64,000 nt of DNA, taken from assembly GCA_047967505.1 (NCBI GenBank), contig CM106539.1, one strand, 5' to 3'. Each line of letters begins with the position of its first letter. The first letter of the stretch is position 1. Shown piece by piece: positions 11,556 to 24,400 of this stretch. The notes beneath the pieces are model-generated. The model was not told where the DNA came from and made no database searches. It worked only from the letters and a program-made list of their open reading frames with translations. This DNA is from Dipteris shenzhenensis. Lineage: Eukaryota; Polypodiophyta; Polypodiopsida; Gleicheniales. The position numbers were made by a program, and so were the translations under genes.

Positions 11556-14500
11556 CTACGGTTCAATCTCATCCTCAATGAGATCAACCCTTGCCAAACT
11601 ATCTACTTCAAAATCCAAAAAAGTGTTTAGATCTACAAATACATTCAACCCACTAGTACTTGACATGCTACTCATGTGCTCATCAAATTCAGCATCACCA
11701 ATGGTAGGCTCATCCTCATGGGTAATGGCCTCAATATCTGTATCTCCGATCTCATGATCATCCTGCTCTCTCGTATCACGGTCATCATCATGTCCATGGC
11801 CATGATCATTCTCTAGACGCTATACATCACTTTGGAATGTGGCATAATAGGTATGACATGCCACCATCTATTATTATCCACCATTGGTTGATAGACAACC
11901 TAATTCAAACACAAATACAATCATGTTATTTTTCTTGCATCAAATATTTAAAAGCGAGTATTTTTATATGTGTGCACAGTACCTGTTCACATTGTTGCGG
12001 TAGTACTAGTGTGTCCTTCCTACTTTGCCAAAACTTTGTGGAGTCAATAGTTACAAAGCCACTTGCATGGCATTTGATTGTTGCATTAGGGCCTCTTTCC
12101 ACCACGTCCTTAAACCACTTTACATCCAAAACATACACAAAGAAGCGTCGAAAGTCAAGCTTAATAATATCTTGGATTATGCCACAATAATCATCCATGG
12201 CTCCATTGGCTCCCTCAAAGCTAGCAATGATGCCACAATCTTGTGTGTTTCTCTTATCATCAATTTGTTGTGTTCGAAAATGCTTGCCCTCACACCATAT
12301 AGCATTGAACATAGTGCACTACACCAAGAAAAAATCAATTAAATAAGAAATCTAAATTATTGAAAGCTCCTAACTTATGCATAACATTCTATATATTGAC
12401 CTTGCTCATGCATCCCCTAGCATACTCCCATTCTTCCATTGTGATATGCATCCCCTCGTCTTTCTCTGCTTTCTCCATTTCATCAAGTAGCCAATCCACA
12501 TGAATATCCTTTGGAAGTGCTCTTAGATACTGAGGGTATGGCACACGAGATCCGTGGTGTGTACGAAAGAGGGCCCTTTCTTCTTGTCTTCTTGCCTTTG
12601 CATCCTCGTATCTTGTCACCCATCTTTTCATCACATCACTATTAAGCACGCAAAAGAGGTTGATACTATTATGCAACTCTGTGTCTATTACTTTGTTGCA
12701 TCCTTTCCCTTGAGGCACAATAGAGGTCGTCCTTAGGTCTTCATTATCTCTCCATAGTCGTGGAAGAGAGCTATCCACATCAACAAGAAACTCAAAAATA
12801 TATACAAGTGACTCTTGCACCAACCAACCCTTGGCCATGCTACCTTCGGGTCTTGCATTTTGTCTCACGAATCCCTTTAAGGTCTTCATGAAGCACTCGA
12901 GGAAGAACAACCATCGTGCATGTATAGTATCTCATATAGCAATCTCATCCACCAAATGCACTATAAGATGTAGTTGGCTTGTGAGAATAGAACATGGAAA
13001 TGTCTCCTCCACTAAACAAACCACCTCCACTGACATAACTCGAGCATTCTCAAGCGTGGTGGGATCTATTTCCTTTGAGCTCACATATCTAAAAATGAAA
13101 AAGTACAGCATATTAGCAATATGAACACCTTGCATGGAGCCTTGATACGCATCATATTTTGTATCATGTAAAGTAACTCACAAGCTCGTCCATCTTGTAA
13201 ATACAATCTTTCACGTCCTTCGATGCACTACGTGAAATGCTAGTAGGTAGTATGAACTGAATCCACGAGGAGGTGGTTGATTAGTTGCTTATAATTATTC
13301 ACTCACAAATTTGAAAGGAAAAAGATATTATGCACATAAAATACTTACTTGGAGCATCTTGTGCCAATCATGAGATTTCAAGCCATATAATTGCTCTACA
13401 CCTCTTTTCTTGCTCTTTGTAAAGGCTCCCTTCAAACACCTCATGCATCCAGTGGGAGTACGAATTGTAGTAATAGCGCACTTCACCGTCGCCATCTCTA
13501 GCTTTGATAACATCCACGGTGCACAAGGTAAAAAAACACACCCATTTGGTCTCTCTTGTGGCCAAGCTTCATGCATCCTCCCTGTGGTACGTAGATCCTC
13601 CCTTATGCCTACAGAATCTCGTGTCCCATTCAAATTCTCCCAAATGGTAGATGCCACATTCTTGAAGATATGCATGGGATCAAGCAAGTGATTGATCTTG
13701 AGGTGGGACCAATATGGTAAACGATAAAAGATGGAGTATCTAAACAAAATAAAGTGTTAGCAGGCAATCTTTATTTCCAGCCAATATAGCACACAATAGT
13801 TACAAACCCTTACCGGCTCATGCCAAGTGGTGGAGGAGTCATGGAACCATCCCAAATTCTCATCCAATCTCCCACGGTGAGTGATTGTGGGAGGACTTCA
13901 TTCCAAGGGGCAACATATCTAGGATAATCAGGTGGGAGAAATCGATGGTGATTCTCATAGATGACCTTATTCAATGCGTCTGCCTGTGAGGCAACTAGCG
14001 AAGGACCACAAACAGGACATGCATGGTAACCCGATGTAGTGAGACCTAAACAATAGATGCAATTAAGAGTTGAAGGTGGGTTTAGGGTGCCACATCCTTT
14101 GCCTATTCATAATTAGAAGTGCAATGCTTACCTGAATACTCGCCATAGCCTGGGAAGTCATGCATCGTCCACATCAAGACTACTTTGCAGTTGAAGTCTC
14201 GTGACGAGGGAGGCCTGCTCACATCATGCACCTCGATACCTCTCCAAAGTATCTCTAGCTCGTCAATCAAAGGCTCCAAATAAACATCAGGGTTTTTGAC
14301 TTTATGTTTCCCTCGAATTAGAAGGGACAGCATAACATGTCCTTTCTTAATAGCCATAGAGGGTGGAAGATTATAATTTACCAATATCACTAGCCATACA
14401 CTGTAAGAGGTGCTTTTGAGACCAAATGGGTTCACACCGTCCATACCCAATCCAAGTCTCAAGCTCCTAGGTTCTTCCTTGAAGCTTGGCCATGTGTCTT

Positions 14501-15600
14501 CAATATGCTTCCATGTAGGAGAGTCCGCAAGAGTTCTCCACTTGCCATCGGTTGATCAATGGGAGGAATGCCATGACATGAGCTCTGCAATAGATTTGCA
14601 CTTGAACATATGTTGGATGTGAGGGATTATGGGAAAATGTCACAGAACCTTACGAGGCACGTCCAAAGTTTTGAGATCTACTCTATATCTTGCCTCTCCA
14701 CAAGTAGGACACTCTCTTGCATCCTTATGTAGTCCACGAAACAAAATGCAATCGTTGACACATGCATGGATGCGCTTGTAATCTAATCCTCTAAGAGAGG
14801 TCACATGTTGCCTTGCCATATCTCTTGAGGTCAGTAATTTATTCTCCCTTGGAAGCATTTTACACAATAGCCTGCACGTGAAGACCATAAATGAGGAAAA
14901 GCATTCGAGTAATTGACCCACTAGCATAATTCACCATGTTTGCAAAATAGACTTTAAAGCTTACTTGAGATGCATTCAAACTTGCATTGCTCCATCCATA
15001 GATGGTTTGCAAGTTTAGTTACTCAAGGGAGGCACGTAGAACAAAGAATGTGCACCCCTCAAATAGTGGAGTTGATGCTGCAGTAAAAAGATCATCCTGC
15101 TCCATGCTATCATCCCTCCCTTGATGGACATATAAATCCTGCACCATATCATCAAACACCTCCTCCTCCATGGCTTCATGAGGTAATGGCGGAGGGCTAC
15201 TATCACCATCACTCCATGCATCCGTAACGGTCCCTCCTGAAGATCCCACCTCATATCGCCGACGCTTCACCTCCTCATGACGAGCATAGGGCAACATATA
15301 CGGGTGTGGCACTGCATCTTGTATCAAATTAAAACGGGATCATAACTCAAACATATGAACACCCATAGGTATCTCAATCAACCTTAACTCTTTAACACTT
15401 ACCATGTTTACAGTCGCATCCCATTCTCCATACTTTGAGATGTGATTGAGTGTAATGCTGCGTGCACGATACATGTTTCCTCGACATCGATCACACATAC
15501 ATTTGATTTTTTGCTCCAACCACATTTCGCGTGGTTGAGTGTAATCCTGCGTGGATACGGAGGCATTCATCCTCACTGGAGCTACTTGTTAAAGATGAAG
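11556..15600 (-). pseudogene. TNP2-type CACTA transposase of element B, multi-exon, broken
   Basis: Exons read from right to left. The first has an N-terminal zinc finger of transposase-associated type (CMCDRC...NHISKYG; about 15560-15403). An acidic segment follows (about 15320-15019), then the Transposase_21/TNP2 domain over 14927-14103, 14045-13811 and about 13740-13345. Its motifs include CILFR, CPTCGEARY, GMDGVNPFG, WTMHDFPGYGE and HACPVCGPS. Next come a DUF4218-type exon (about 13050-12389), a DUF4216-type exon (12312-11990) and an acidic tail (about 11900-11556). A TGA at 14556-14558 replaces the Arg codon seen in elements A and C. The acidic tail needs a frameshift near 11811-11822, and exon 1 may also be shifted. 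The intron between GMSR and YSIFYRLPYW is absent from A and C. The family excises and reinserts the element. Confidence 0.85.
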
Positions 15601-15659
15601 ACATCCTACAAACAAACAACCCAAAAAAATTTGCTCTTCTTCAAATGTTTAATTTTAAA

Positions 15660-16340
15660 CTCTGTGGCACGTCTAAAGGCGCATCTAAAAGCACGTTTGT
15701 TTGTTCTATGGTGCGCGTCTAAAACCGCGTCTACCCTGTGTATTTAGACGCGCCTATAGACGTGCTATTAGACGCACCTATAGATGCGGCTTTTAAACCT
15801 GCTTTTAGCACGCTCGCTTTGCTTTTCTTCACATTACTTATACTTCGCGCGGCTTGCTTGCTTCGTTAATAGCAAATCCACATTTTTGACGCTTGAGAGG
15901 AAGGCACCCACACTTGCTTCCAAGCTTACACTCAAGAGGAAGGCACCCACACTTACTTCCAAGCTTAAAGGAGAGGAGGGCGAATAAGGAGGAGAAGCTG
16001 CAACTTTGAAAAAGGAGAAGAACCTTCCATACCTCTATCCAAGGTAAGTCTTTTTGCAGTTGATCTTTTTTGAAAGTTTGCTCTCTTTGGATTTGTACTT
16101 TCTCGTATCCAAAAAACGCATGATATGGGTATCAGTGTCACGTTTGTGTGTCGGGCGCAATGTCCTTTTCTACTTTTTAGAAAAGTTCGTCTGTCGGAGC
16201 GCGTCTATAGGCGCGTCTCAGAGCGCATCTAAAACTGCATCTAAACGTGCGTCTAGCCTATTTGCAGACACAGACAGCCACGTCTATAGATGCACTATTC
16301 TACGCAAAAATAGACGTGCTAATTAGATGCGCTCCGATAG
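15660..16340. promoter_or_regulatory. Element B central divergent promoter region with end-type motifs
   Basis: CGTCTA/TAGACG hexamers like those at both element ends cluster at 15660-15790 and again at 16190-16335. They lie between the transposase start (minus) and the body of the TnpA-like gene (plus). The second cluster lies inside a likely first intron of the plus-strand gene (donor AAG/GTAAGT at 16044, acceptor ending 16407). A regulatory role is an inference. Confidence 0.6.
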
Positions 16341-16413
16341 TAATCCTCTCTTTCCTTCCCCTTTCTTCTCAGCTCATCAGTAATAGATTTTTTTTTCTTT
16401 TTTCCAGTTCAAC

Positions 16414-18347
16414 ATGTGGCTAGGAAGCACTTCCAGCTCACCTGATCCCCAGGATTCTATTTGGAGAGACTTATATAACCTTTTAGGGCACCCTCCTAGT
16501 CATGCGAAGTTATACGGGTATATGACGGGTACTGTAAACACCCCCCAGGGAGTCGGCACTACAGACTCCAAACCACCCCACACTAGCTGAGATCACCCCA
16601 GCGGAGTCAGCATAGCCCAGCCGGCTACACAGCACAGGCCCATCTCCCATGCCGTCTTATGCCCCTTCCCCCATGCCGTCTTATGCCCCTTCTGCCATGC
16701 CGTCTTATGCCCCTTCCCCCATGCCGTCAGGAGGTCCTTCTGTCTCGCAGAGCCGTCGACGTACTCCTGTGCAGTCGAGACTCGGTTCTCCAGCTACGAG
16801 TGGTTAGCGTAGTCTCGTGCAGTCTCTATCTATGAGTGGCTAGCGTACGAGCTCGACACGACCCCGGGGGATTCATAGGGGGAAACTTATGATATCACAT
16901 GAGTGTACAATAGGGGGGTTTTGTGAAATGAAGCATAAGCTTATACATTAGGGGTAGGGGCCCTTTTTATTTTTTCCCAATATTGAATTTAAGCTAGGGG
17001 GGGCATGCCATATTTAAGAGGGGGGGATGTAGTATAGGCTACCTCAGTGGTGGGTAACTAGTCCAAACAAGTTTGGTTTTGTTTATGGTTTTAAATAGTC
17101 ATCGGGAAAGTAATCTAAATTTTCTTATTGTGTAATCTAGAAATGCTTGAGAAAGAAAATAGATTTACGGAAAGGGGGGGGCATAATAGAATTTTGGTGA
17201 CCAGTATCTTATAAGCTTGAATAGGGTGTTTTATCATCCTACGTAGATCTTAAATAGGGGGTTTTCTTGAAGTTCATACATGCAGGTGACGTCCCCCTTT
17301 AATGAAGAGTGAATCCCCCGAGGACACGACACGGTAGCAGGTGTAGTAGCAGGGAGAGCGGTGGGGGATGCATGGCACAGTGCTTTGGGAGGGGTGGCGG
17401 TGGGGACGATGATGATTCAGATGGTTTAGATGTGCCTTCGGGTGATGGTACGATATTCTATGACATCACTCAGACAGGAGGCATCTTGATGGATGCACGG
17501 GGGAAGGACATAATGGCCTTCATGCGCTCTGTAATTGCTAACAATTACAAAGATTGCTTTATCCACTTCAAAGACCAGCCAAAGAGGTTGGCTGATGAGA
17601 CCCTCGCTACTGTTCGCTCTAGGTATCCTAACCCCCCCAATCGCCAGTTCACAAATAAATGGGCCAAGTCAAAGATTGTTATGATACTTGGCAATAAAAG
17701 ATCTTCGCTTAAGAGGCAGGCACTAGCGGAGCTTGCCAGGATCGAGGGAGGTCAACCACCAAGGGGCCCGCCCCACACCGCTCACAAGCGTGAGTGGAAG
17801 AAAGCAATGAAGTCAGCGAGGGAGGACCCCAGTCTACAGCACGTGGAGGCACGAAGGATCCAGATGGAGGAATATGGAAGCGTGCATCTTGGAGCAGGGG
17901 GTGTTGAATCATGGGAGGCCCAATTTGTAAGTATCGATCTCAAATTATATTGCTTATGTAGTTTATTAGGAGGTTGTTTCTTTGTACTAATCCCTCTGCA
18001 AATTGTGTCGTCTTATAGCTTGAGATCGTGGGCAGATACTCTACTCCTGTGAAGACAGCCTACCACCGCCACCATCGTAGAGGAGATACATGGAGGCACT
18101 TCTATGATGACGGGTTGATTATTGAGGAGAAGTATACCCGGGCTACTGGAGCGGCCCCCGAGGTATTTGAAAGTAATTAAATAATGCCAAAATTATAAGT
18201 AAAGATTTGATTTTTCATACATTGATATATGTTGTCCCTTGTTTACAGGCCCGTGCATAAGACGACGAGGAAGACAAGGAAGGAGGCACAGAAGGAAGCA
18301 CAGAAGGGAGCATGGAAGGGAGCGAGGACATGGAGAACATAGATTAG
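16414..18347 (+). pseudogene. TnpA-like (Transposase_24/Ptta) gene of element B, broken
   Basis: An ATG at 16414 follows a plausible acceptor at 16407, but this frame stops at 16588-16590. A Ser/Pro-rich coding signature continues in another frame and includes three to four copies of a 21-bp repeat (about 16648-16731). The conserved part is open at 17324-17926: an acidic stretch, then a domain with RYPNPP, as in plant Transposase_24 proteins. A donor lies at 17927. Next exons are about 18019-18162 and from 18249. The last encodes an acidic Glu/Asp/Gly tail with an in-frame TAA at 18258-18260. In En/Spm the TnpA-class protein binds subterminal motifs; that role is inferred here. The 480 bp at about 16800-17283 look intronic. 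Confidence 0.75.
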
Positions 18348-18371
18348 TCGTAGAAGTAGTGCTAGCTACTC

Positions 18372-18520
18372 TTTTTTGTACTTAAAGCCACTGGCTTGGC
18401 TTCGTGCCTCTTGTATATACACTCCTCTTATTTTTTGTACTTGAAGCCACATGACGTGGCTTAGCTTCCTTATTTTTTGTACTTGAAGCCACATGACGTG
18501 GCTTAGCTTCGTGCTATATG
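18372..18520. repeat. Three tandem hairpin units in the TnpA-B 3' region
   Basis: A roughly 45-60 bp unit with TTTTTGTACTTGAAGCCAC and GTGGCTTAGCTTC is repeated three times. The last two copies form AAGCCAC-ATGAC-GTGGCTT hairpins. It sits just after the stop codon and may be a 3'-end processing region. Confidence 0.7.
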
Positions 18521-18711
18521 TACAAACAAGCACTTTTTGAGCTTTCAATTTTATTGCGTTTTGGAGTTGTAATGTTTTATTTGGAATTGTAATTAAAATG
18601 CGGTTGGTTGTAAGAATTGAATTACACAATGTGGAAATGGGATTCTTGTAACTATATAGCATACACAACATACACAAAATTTTGTAAATTTAAAAAAATA
18701 TATTATAAAGC

Positions 18712-18965
18712 GCGTCTATCAGTGCGTCTATAAATGCATCTATATACGCGTCTGTCTGTTCAACAAGCATCTATTTTTGCATCTATAAACACATTTATAA
18801 GAGCATCTATTTAAGCGTCTAAATGCGCATCTATACGTGCGTGTATCTGCTATATAGACGCGTTGGTAGACGCGGGTCTCCAAATGCAAAAATAGATGCG
18901 TAAATAGACACACCCGTAAGTTTTTTATTTAGTTCAATAAACGCATCTGTGTGCACATCTATGGG
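18712..18965. repeat. Element B right subterminal motif cluster
   Basis: GCGTCTA, GCATCTA and TAGACGCG units repeat in both orientations up to the right terminal inverted repeat, mirroring 11112-11370. Confidence 0.8.
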
Positions 18966-18985
18966 TGCTTTGTCTTGTTGTGTAA

Positions 18986-20480
18986 GGTATTGAAAGAAGG
19001 AGTTTTTAAATCTATGAGATTATAGAAGTTTGCATAGATAAAGAGTTCTTTAATTAATCACTCTAGTCAAAGGTTTGATGATGTAATAATAGGAAAGAAT
19101 GCCAAATGAGTAGGTGAATTAGTATTAAATTAACATCTTGTGCATATGTTAGGGGATAATACATTTTGGAGGCATGTGGTGATGTTGAGCTTTCATTCTA
19201 GTAAGGTGGGAAAGTATGGCGGCAAAGGACTTGATGTCTCCTTTAAGCGGTAAGCATTGAACAAAAATGTAGAGCTACAGATCATGTGCATTCCTTTCAA
19301 TGGAAGGATAAGTATTGATGATCCTTGGACATAGGGTACTAGATGTGCTAATGTTCAACAACTGAGACTAAAATAGGCAATCGTCGGTATGTGAAGGAGA
19401 TGAGATTTACGTGTCATCCGCATAAAGAGGCTCGGGAGACAAGGAATGTAAGAGGAACAAGAATAATGGGCCATAGGATGGTTCTAGAAGGGGAGCACTT
19501 TTTTAAAGGGTGGTAAAAAAAAAGAAGAAGAAGAGATGGGATTGCTTTTTGTGTGGATTGCTTTTTGTGAATATATATAGATTCATGATAATAATAACAA
19601 CTAGATTGCTTGGCCAACTGGGCTCTTGATGAATACTTCTCTCTTTTGCTATCTTGTTGAGGTTCACATGAGTCACGTTGTCAGAAATGATGCAGAAGAT
19701 TGATGTTCAATTGCATGCAACCTTTTGTAGAGATTTCGTTATCATCCAGTCCTGCCTGCACTTGATGTTGTTCATGTTGACAGTAAAACGTAATTTTTCT
19801 TTTTTTCAGACGAAGACAAATTCCTATTCTTTGCACTGTAAGCAAATCTATTGTCATTCCACTTCAAGCGAACGACGGGGAGATGTATTTCAGAAATGTA
19901 TAAATAATAAATCAAAACCAAATTGAGACAGAAGCATGCAACTGTGACAGGAATAATCCAAACCCAAAGCTGCATTGCGTGTACGACAAAAGTTCCAGCA
20001 CCATTTGCAACTTCATTGGATCCCTTTTTTCGAAGGCACAAATGTTTATTTTTTGGGTCAAATTATGTTCCTACGCTTTAGGAAATAGTACTTCCGTGCT
20101 CTAGCCGGATGGCCCTCGAGCATGTTGTAACCTAATGGACCTACTGTGTTGTGGCTCCTTATGTAGTACTGCTCTAAAGTTCGTGCTTTGTCTATAGTGT
20201 CTGTTGTTTCCAAAACTTTGATTTCGAAATTTTATTTGAAGGGCTTGTAACGTTGCAAGTCCTCTTTCATTTTCGCCAGTGGTTTTTTATTGTGCTATTT
20301 GATCCTCCGCGGCAGGTCCGTCGTGCTCCCTATGTATTTTCTATTGTTGGGCTTGCACATGATGCAGTAGACGACGAGGCTCGCACGATTCCCTTGCGCG
20401 GGTGCTTTAGTGGAGGCTCCTCCTTCATCTGGAGGCTCGCGTCTTTCAATGTCATACCTGCGTAAACATTGACAATTACG
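18986..20480. other. Intergenic, no recognisable gene
   Basis: I see only short open frames and a poly-A stretch near 19517. The Helitron's 3' terminus may lie here, but I could not identify a convincing hairpin plus CTRR end. Confidence 0.4.
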
Positions 20481-20882
20481 TTAGTCATCGAGGTTTTCGG
20501 TCTTTTTTTTTTCGTTCTCTGTTGGCGTTAAAGGATCGTTTCCAATACCGAAGCGCTCCTCGTATAAGTCCCTGTCGAAAATATACGTAAGCTTCTCCAT
20601 TGTCGTCACCGGGTGCATCGCGTCGTGCGTCCCTCCAAATTGTTCCATGAATTGTTCAAGTATAGCCATTCCTTGATCGCACATCGTGTCCCTCAACAAC
20701 TCCAAGGATACGTTGTACCTGTAATGCAGCATCTCGCACGCATACACTGTGATCCCTTTCATCTTCGTGTCTAGTAGCTTCTGCCCCTCCAAACTTTCCA
20801 TCATCCTATCGGTCTCATCGAACTCAATGTCAAGCTCGACAAGGATCTCTTTGAGGAGTCTTGCAAGAGAAGTGCAATCCAT
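20481..20882 (-). CDS. Uncharacterised 133-codon frame downstream of the Helitron gene
   Basis: This intact minus-strand frame starts at ATG 20882. It is acidic overall, with a Leu-rich N-terminal segment (LARLLKEILVELDIEFDE), and has no domain I recognise. It lies in the same orientation as the RepHel remnant and about 560 bp beyond it, so it may be Helitron cargo or a captured fragment. No transmembrane segment is visible. It may also be a chance frame. Confidence 0.25.
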   Translation of the reverse strand: MDCTSLARLLKEILVELDIEFDETDRMMESLEGQKLLDTKMKGITVYACEMLHYRYNVSLELLRDTMCDQGMAILEQFMEQFGGTHDAMHPVTTMEKLTYIFDRDLYEERFGIGNDPLTPTENEKKKTENLDD

Positions 20883-21439
20883 GATGAGTTTGTTGTTCTT
20901 GCAACTCGTTAATTCTTTTTCTCAATTGTTGCAGTTTTTTTTAATTTTTGGAAGCATTACGTACCATTTGCGAATCTCAAGCCTCCCGGCTCTCTTTTAG
21001 CTGGCAAACACCTATTGCGTCGCGTAGTTCCGCATATGTGTTGAAGCCGTTGATGTAAGCTCCCGGACGTTCTCCTGCATTGTTTGCTAGCCGGAATTGC
21101 TTTGTGGTTAGGAAGAACCTCCTCTTTGCTGGTGGAGGTTTTGTTGCCTTCATGTTGCTTTTGTATAGCTCAAATAGTTGCTTGCAGGCACGACTTATTA
21201 CACTGTCTTTTCAAATGAGCTGTCTTTTTAAATCTTCAAGAAAAAAAGATTGTTTCATGCTGGTGGAATTTACCTTGTCTGCGTCCATGTCTTATGCTGC
21301 AATGTCCCGATCTTTCTGATTCTCTGCACCTGTTCTTGACAACAGACAAGATATTAAAACCATTTTCCTTGCATGCATGTTTGACGTAACATATTCATGA
21401 CTTGTCTCTGCCTTTTTCAATCTCTAGTAGTGAATACCT

Positions 21440-24400
21440 TTATGCGCATGGTTGTGTTGTCGGCTGTGAGAACTCTCCTGGAATTGGTCTAAATATGTCT
21501 GGATGTGGGCAATGTAGTATGCATAGCCTCGTTCTCTCAGTCACTCTAGACAATATCACGTATGCTAGGCCAGGGGCAAACACTCCTCGAAATATGAGCA
21601 GCGCTTTGTTGGATATGGTTGCGCCTTGGGATTTGTATCCCATGATAGCGTATGCTAGGGTTAGTGGAAATGTGGACTTGTGGAACCATTTTCCATTTAT
21701 TGCCTTTCGCTGATGCTTTCAGCGTCGTAATGTGAGCACGGTCGCTATTGTGTCCATGATGACAGTGATACCGTTGATTTCTCCCCTTCTAGTGGCATTG
21801 ATGCTCTTGATTTTGCACATTGCTCCATTTGCGGCACCTATTGCGAGGTCGATGTTTTCCATTATCATTGCCTTCGCCCCCACGCAAATTTTTCCTATCT
21901 CGTTGAAGCTTTTCTCCTCCAACCATTCTTTGAGAGCTGGTTTGCTCGTGGCGTTCCTATGTATTTGAACATGCACAATCATCTTGGGAGTGTTGAATTT
22001 CTCCACAAGCTCATCGTTGAAGGTAGCGACATCGACTCTGTGCGTGCAAATGATGGCTGTTTCGGCATCAATGAAGTGGCATGCACCTTCCTTGTCGACA
22101 ATACACTGCCCCAAACAGTCGGAAATCTCGTCAGTTGTGGGCATCCTGAGTCTTATGGTATGCAAGAATGCCAGGAACGGCATGTCTCGTGCATGTCGCA
22201 CCGAGAATTGCATGTGGTACATTTTCGCTTGAGCCCAGTGCGCGGAGGACGTGATGTGGCACGGCTCGGAGAGATCCTCGCGGTGTTTGCAAACTGGCGG
22301 TAATTGCGCCAGGTCACCAAAAATTATGAGCATTTTGTGTCTGAATGGCTCATGCAATGTGCCATTAGTGACATTGATGATTTGTCTTACCACGAGATAG
22401 AAAGTCATCCTTGTTAGCATGGACATCTCGTCAACAATGATCGCGTTGGCTTCCTTGATTGCGAGGTGTCGCTCATCCGTCTCATGGATGTTCAGTGGGT
22501 ACTGACTGCTGCGCACAGGGATCTTGAATTGGTAGTGTACAGTGGTTGCAATCCCGCTCAGCCGCATCGCAGCCGCCCCTGTTGATGCACAGAGTATTGC
22601 CGTTTTGTTTTGCGCTACCAGATGCGAAACATAGTACCGTATCAAGAAGCTTTTGCTGCTACCTGGTGTTCCACAGACAACGTGCAGCCCCGAGCTTGTT
22701 GAAGCTAGGCTTTCGAAGACTCTTTGTTGTTCTACTGTCAATGCAGCATTGGCGACGGTGCGAAACTCGGCCATTTTTTCCAACATCCTCGCGCGTGTTG
22801 GCCCTTCGACGGTTTGCTGGTCGATGTTAGGCGCTTCCATCGGGCAGTGTCGGATGATCGCAACATTTTACAATATCATATTGATCAACTGGTCTGTGTG
22901 GTCAGTCGCTAGCAAGTTCCTTTGCATGTATTCGGTCACATACATTTCGAGGTCCTCGTTGCTCAATATGAAGCCGCGCATTTGGCATTCGACAAAGTAG
23001 GATCCAACTGTGTTGGTAGGTGATATGAGCTCCGTTTCATTCCTGAAGCTGAGTTTTCGCAAGAGCACATTGTAGAAGTACCCCTCTAGTTGATGTCCAG
23101 GGTGGTAGTGAGTGAATCTGACTACTCGCTCACATTTTGCGATCCTGTTGCCTAAGAGGTCAAGACCGACCGTTCCACGTTGCGTTTCCTTGGGCTTTCG
23201 GATCACATATTGCCTTGGTAATCGTAGAACATGCTATCCTCGATGACGCTCAGTCTCCCACAGTATATGTCGACCGGGTGCAGGGTGACGTTGTTGTTTC
23301 GCGAGATGATGTGTTGTCTTAGAGATGGTGGCAAGGAGTCGACATAGTGAACGGTCTCGCTCCTTGTGATTGTTGGTATCTGCATGCAGTTTAGCGCGGC
23401 CTCTGTTGGAGAGGTTGGTTTTGATAGGAGGCTCGCGGCGATGAGTTTCAGCTTTACTTCGTCGAGATGTTGCAACCCCAAATGCGAGGCGTCTTCTGAA
23501 CGGATGTTCAGTTCGCCCATTGGTTCAGATTTCATCGCGTACTTGAGGAGGTAGTGAGAGATTGAAGAGTTTGTCACCCGCTGTATGTTCATGTGTGCAC
23601 CCCACAACAGTAACACGGAAGGGTGGTAAGGGACGACGTTTCGATGCTCATGTCCCGGCCGGTAATACAACCAACGTTGCGTCAGAGGGTCGAGGATGGG
23701 TTCATATTCTTGCTGTGTTGCGAAAGGGAAGCCGTGCTTGCAACTGTGGTGTGACGGTCCGACGTAGCACGCTTTCCTGCATACATGCAACTGCTTCCTG
23801 AGAACTAGTTCTCGCAGCCTTGTGTTTCAAGGATCCAGGGCCTCGTCCCTGGGGACGTAAGCCGCAATCTCATTTGCAATTCGCTGACGGTCATCATGGT
23901 GGACCCACAATATGACATGGGCATGTAGGGAGCCCCTGTTTTGTATCTCATAACGAATGACATGGTGTTGTATTCGGCCAAGCAGACCGTTGGATGAAAG
24001 CAAATGCTTGTGCATGAACATGTGGAAGCGTGCGTGGAAAAGTGCCACGCATTCAACAGGACAGTCCTTCCAAGTGAATTGTGCATTATAATGTGTTGCG
24101 ATGCTCTTGATCACATTAATTTCTTGCCACCGTGTATCGGTGACCTCGTCTGCAGTGAATGTCAGAAAGAAATCTGGGAGGCCCCAAGCATCGACCATCA
24201 TTATGAGGTCCTTCAATTGCCGTCGATGCCACGATGGGGACCCCGGCATTGTTGATGGCATGCTGTAGCGAAGCACGTGTCTCATTGCATCTTCATCGGT
24301 CGTGGCAGGGTTGGCTTTCCTATATTGGTCGATGTCTCATTGCAAGCATGTAGAGTTGCTTGAATTGGCAATCATCACTGCCTGTTTTAACTGGAACATG

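Larger units (their letters stand above)
11092..18982. mobile_element. CACTA (En/Spm) element 'B', complete, 7.9 kb
   Basis: The left end is CACAACAACACAAAGCAACT. The reverse complement of the right end is CACAACAAGACAAAGCACCC, and the similarity continues for about 30 bp. A 3-bp target duplication TAA flanks both ends (11089-11091 and 18983-18985), the CACTA-superfamily size. Both ends carry dense CGTCTA hexamers in both orientations. Inside, a TNP2-type transposase gene (minus) and a TnpA-like gene (plus) diverge from a central region with more of the same hexamers. Both genes carry inactivating changes, so the copy is probably non-autonomous now. The CACAAC rather than CACTAC start is a terminal variant. 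Confidence 0.9.
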
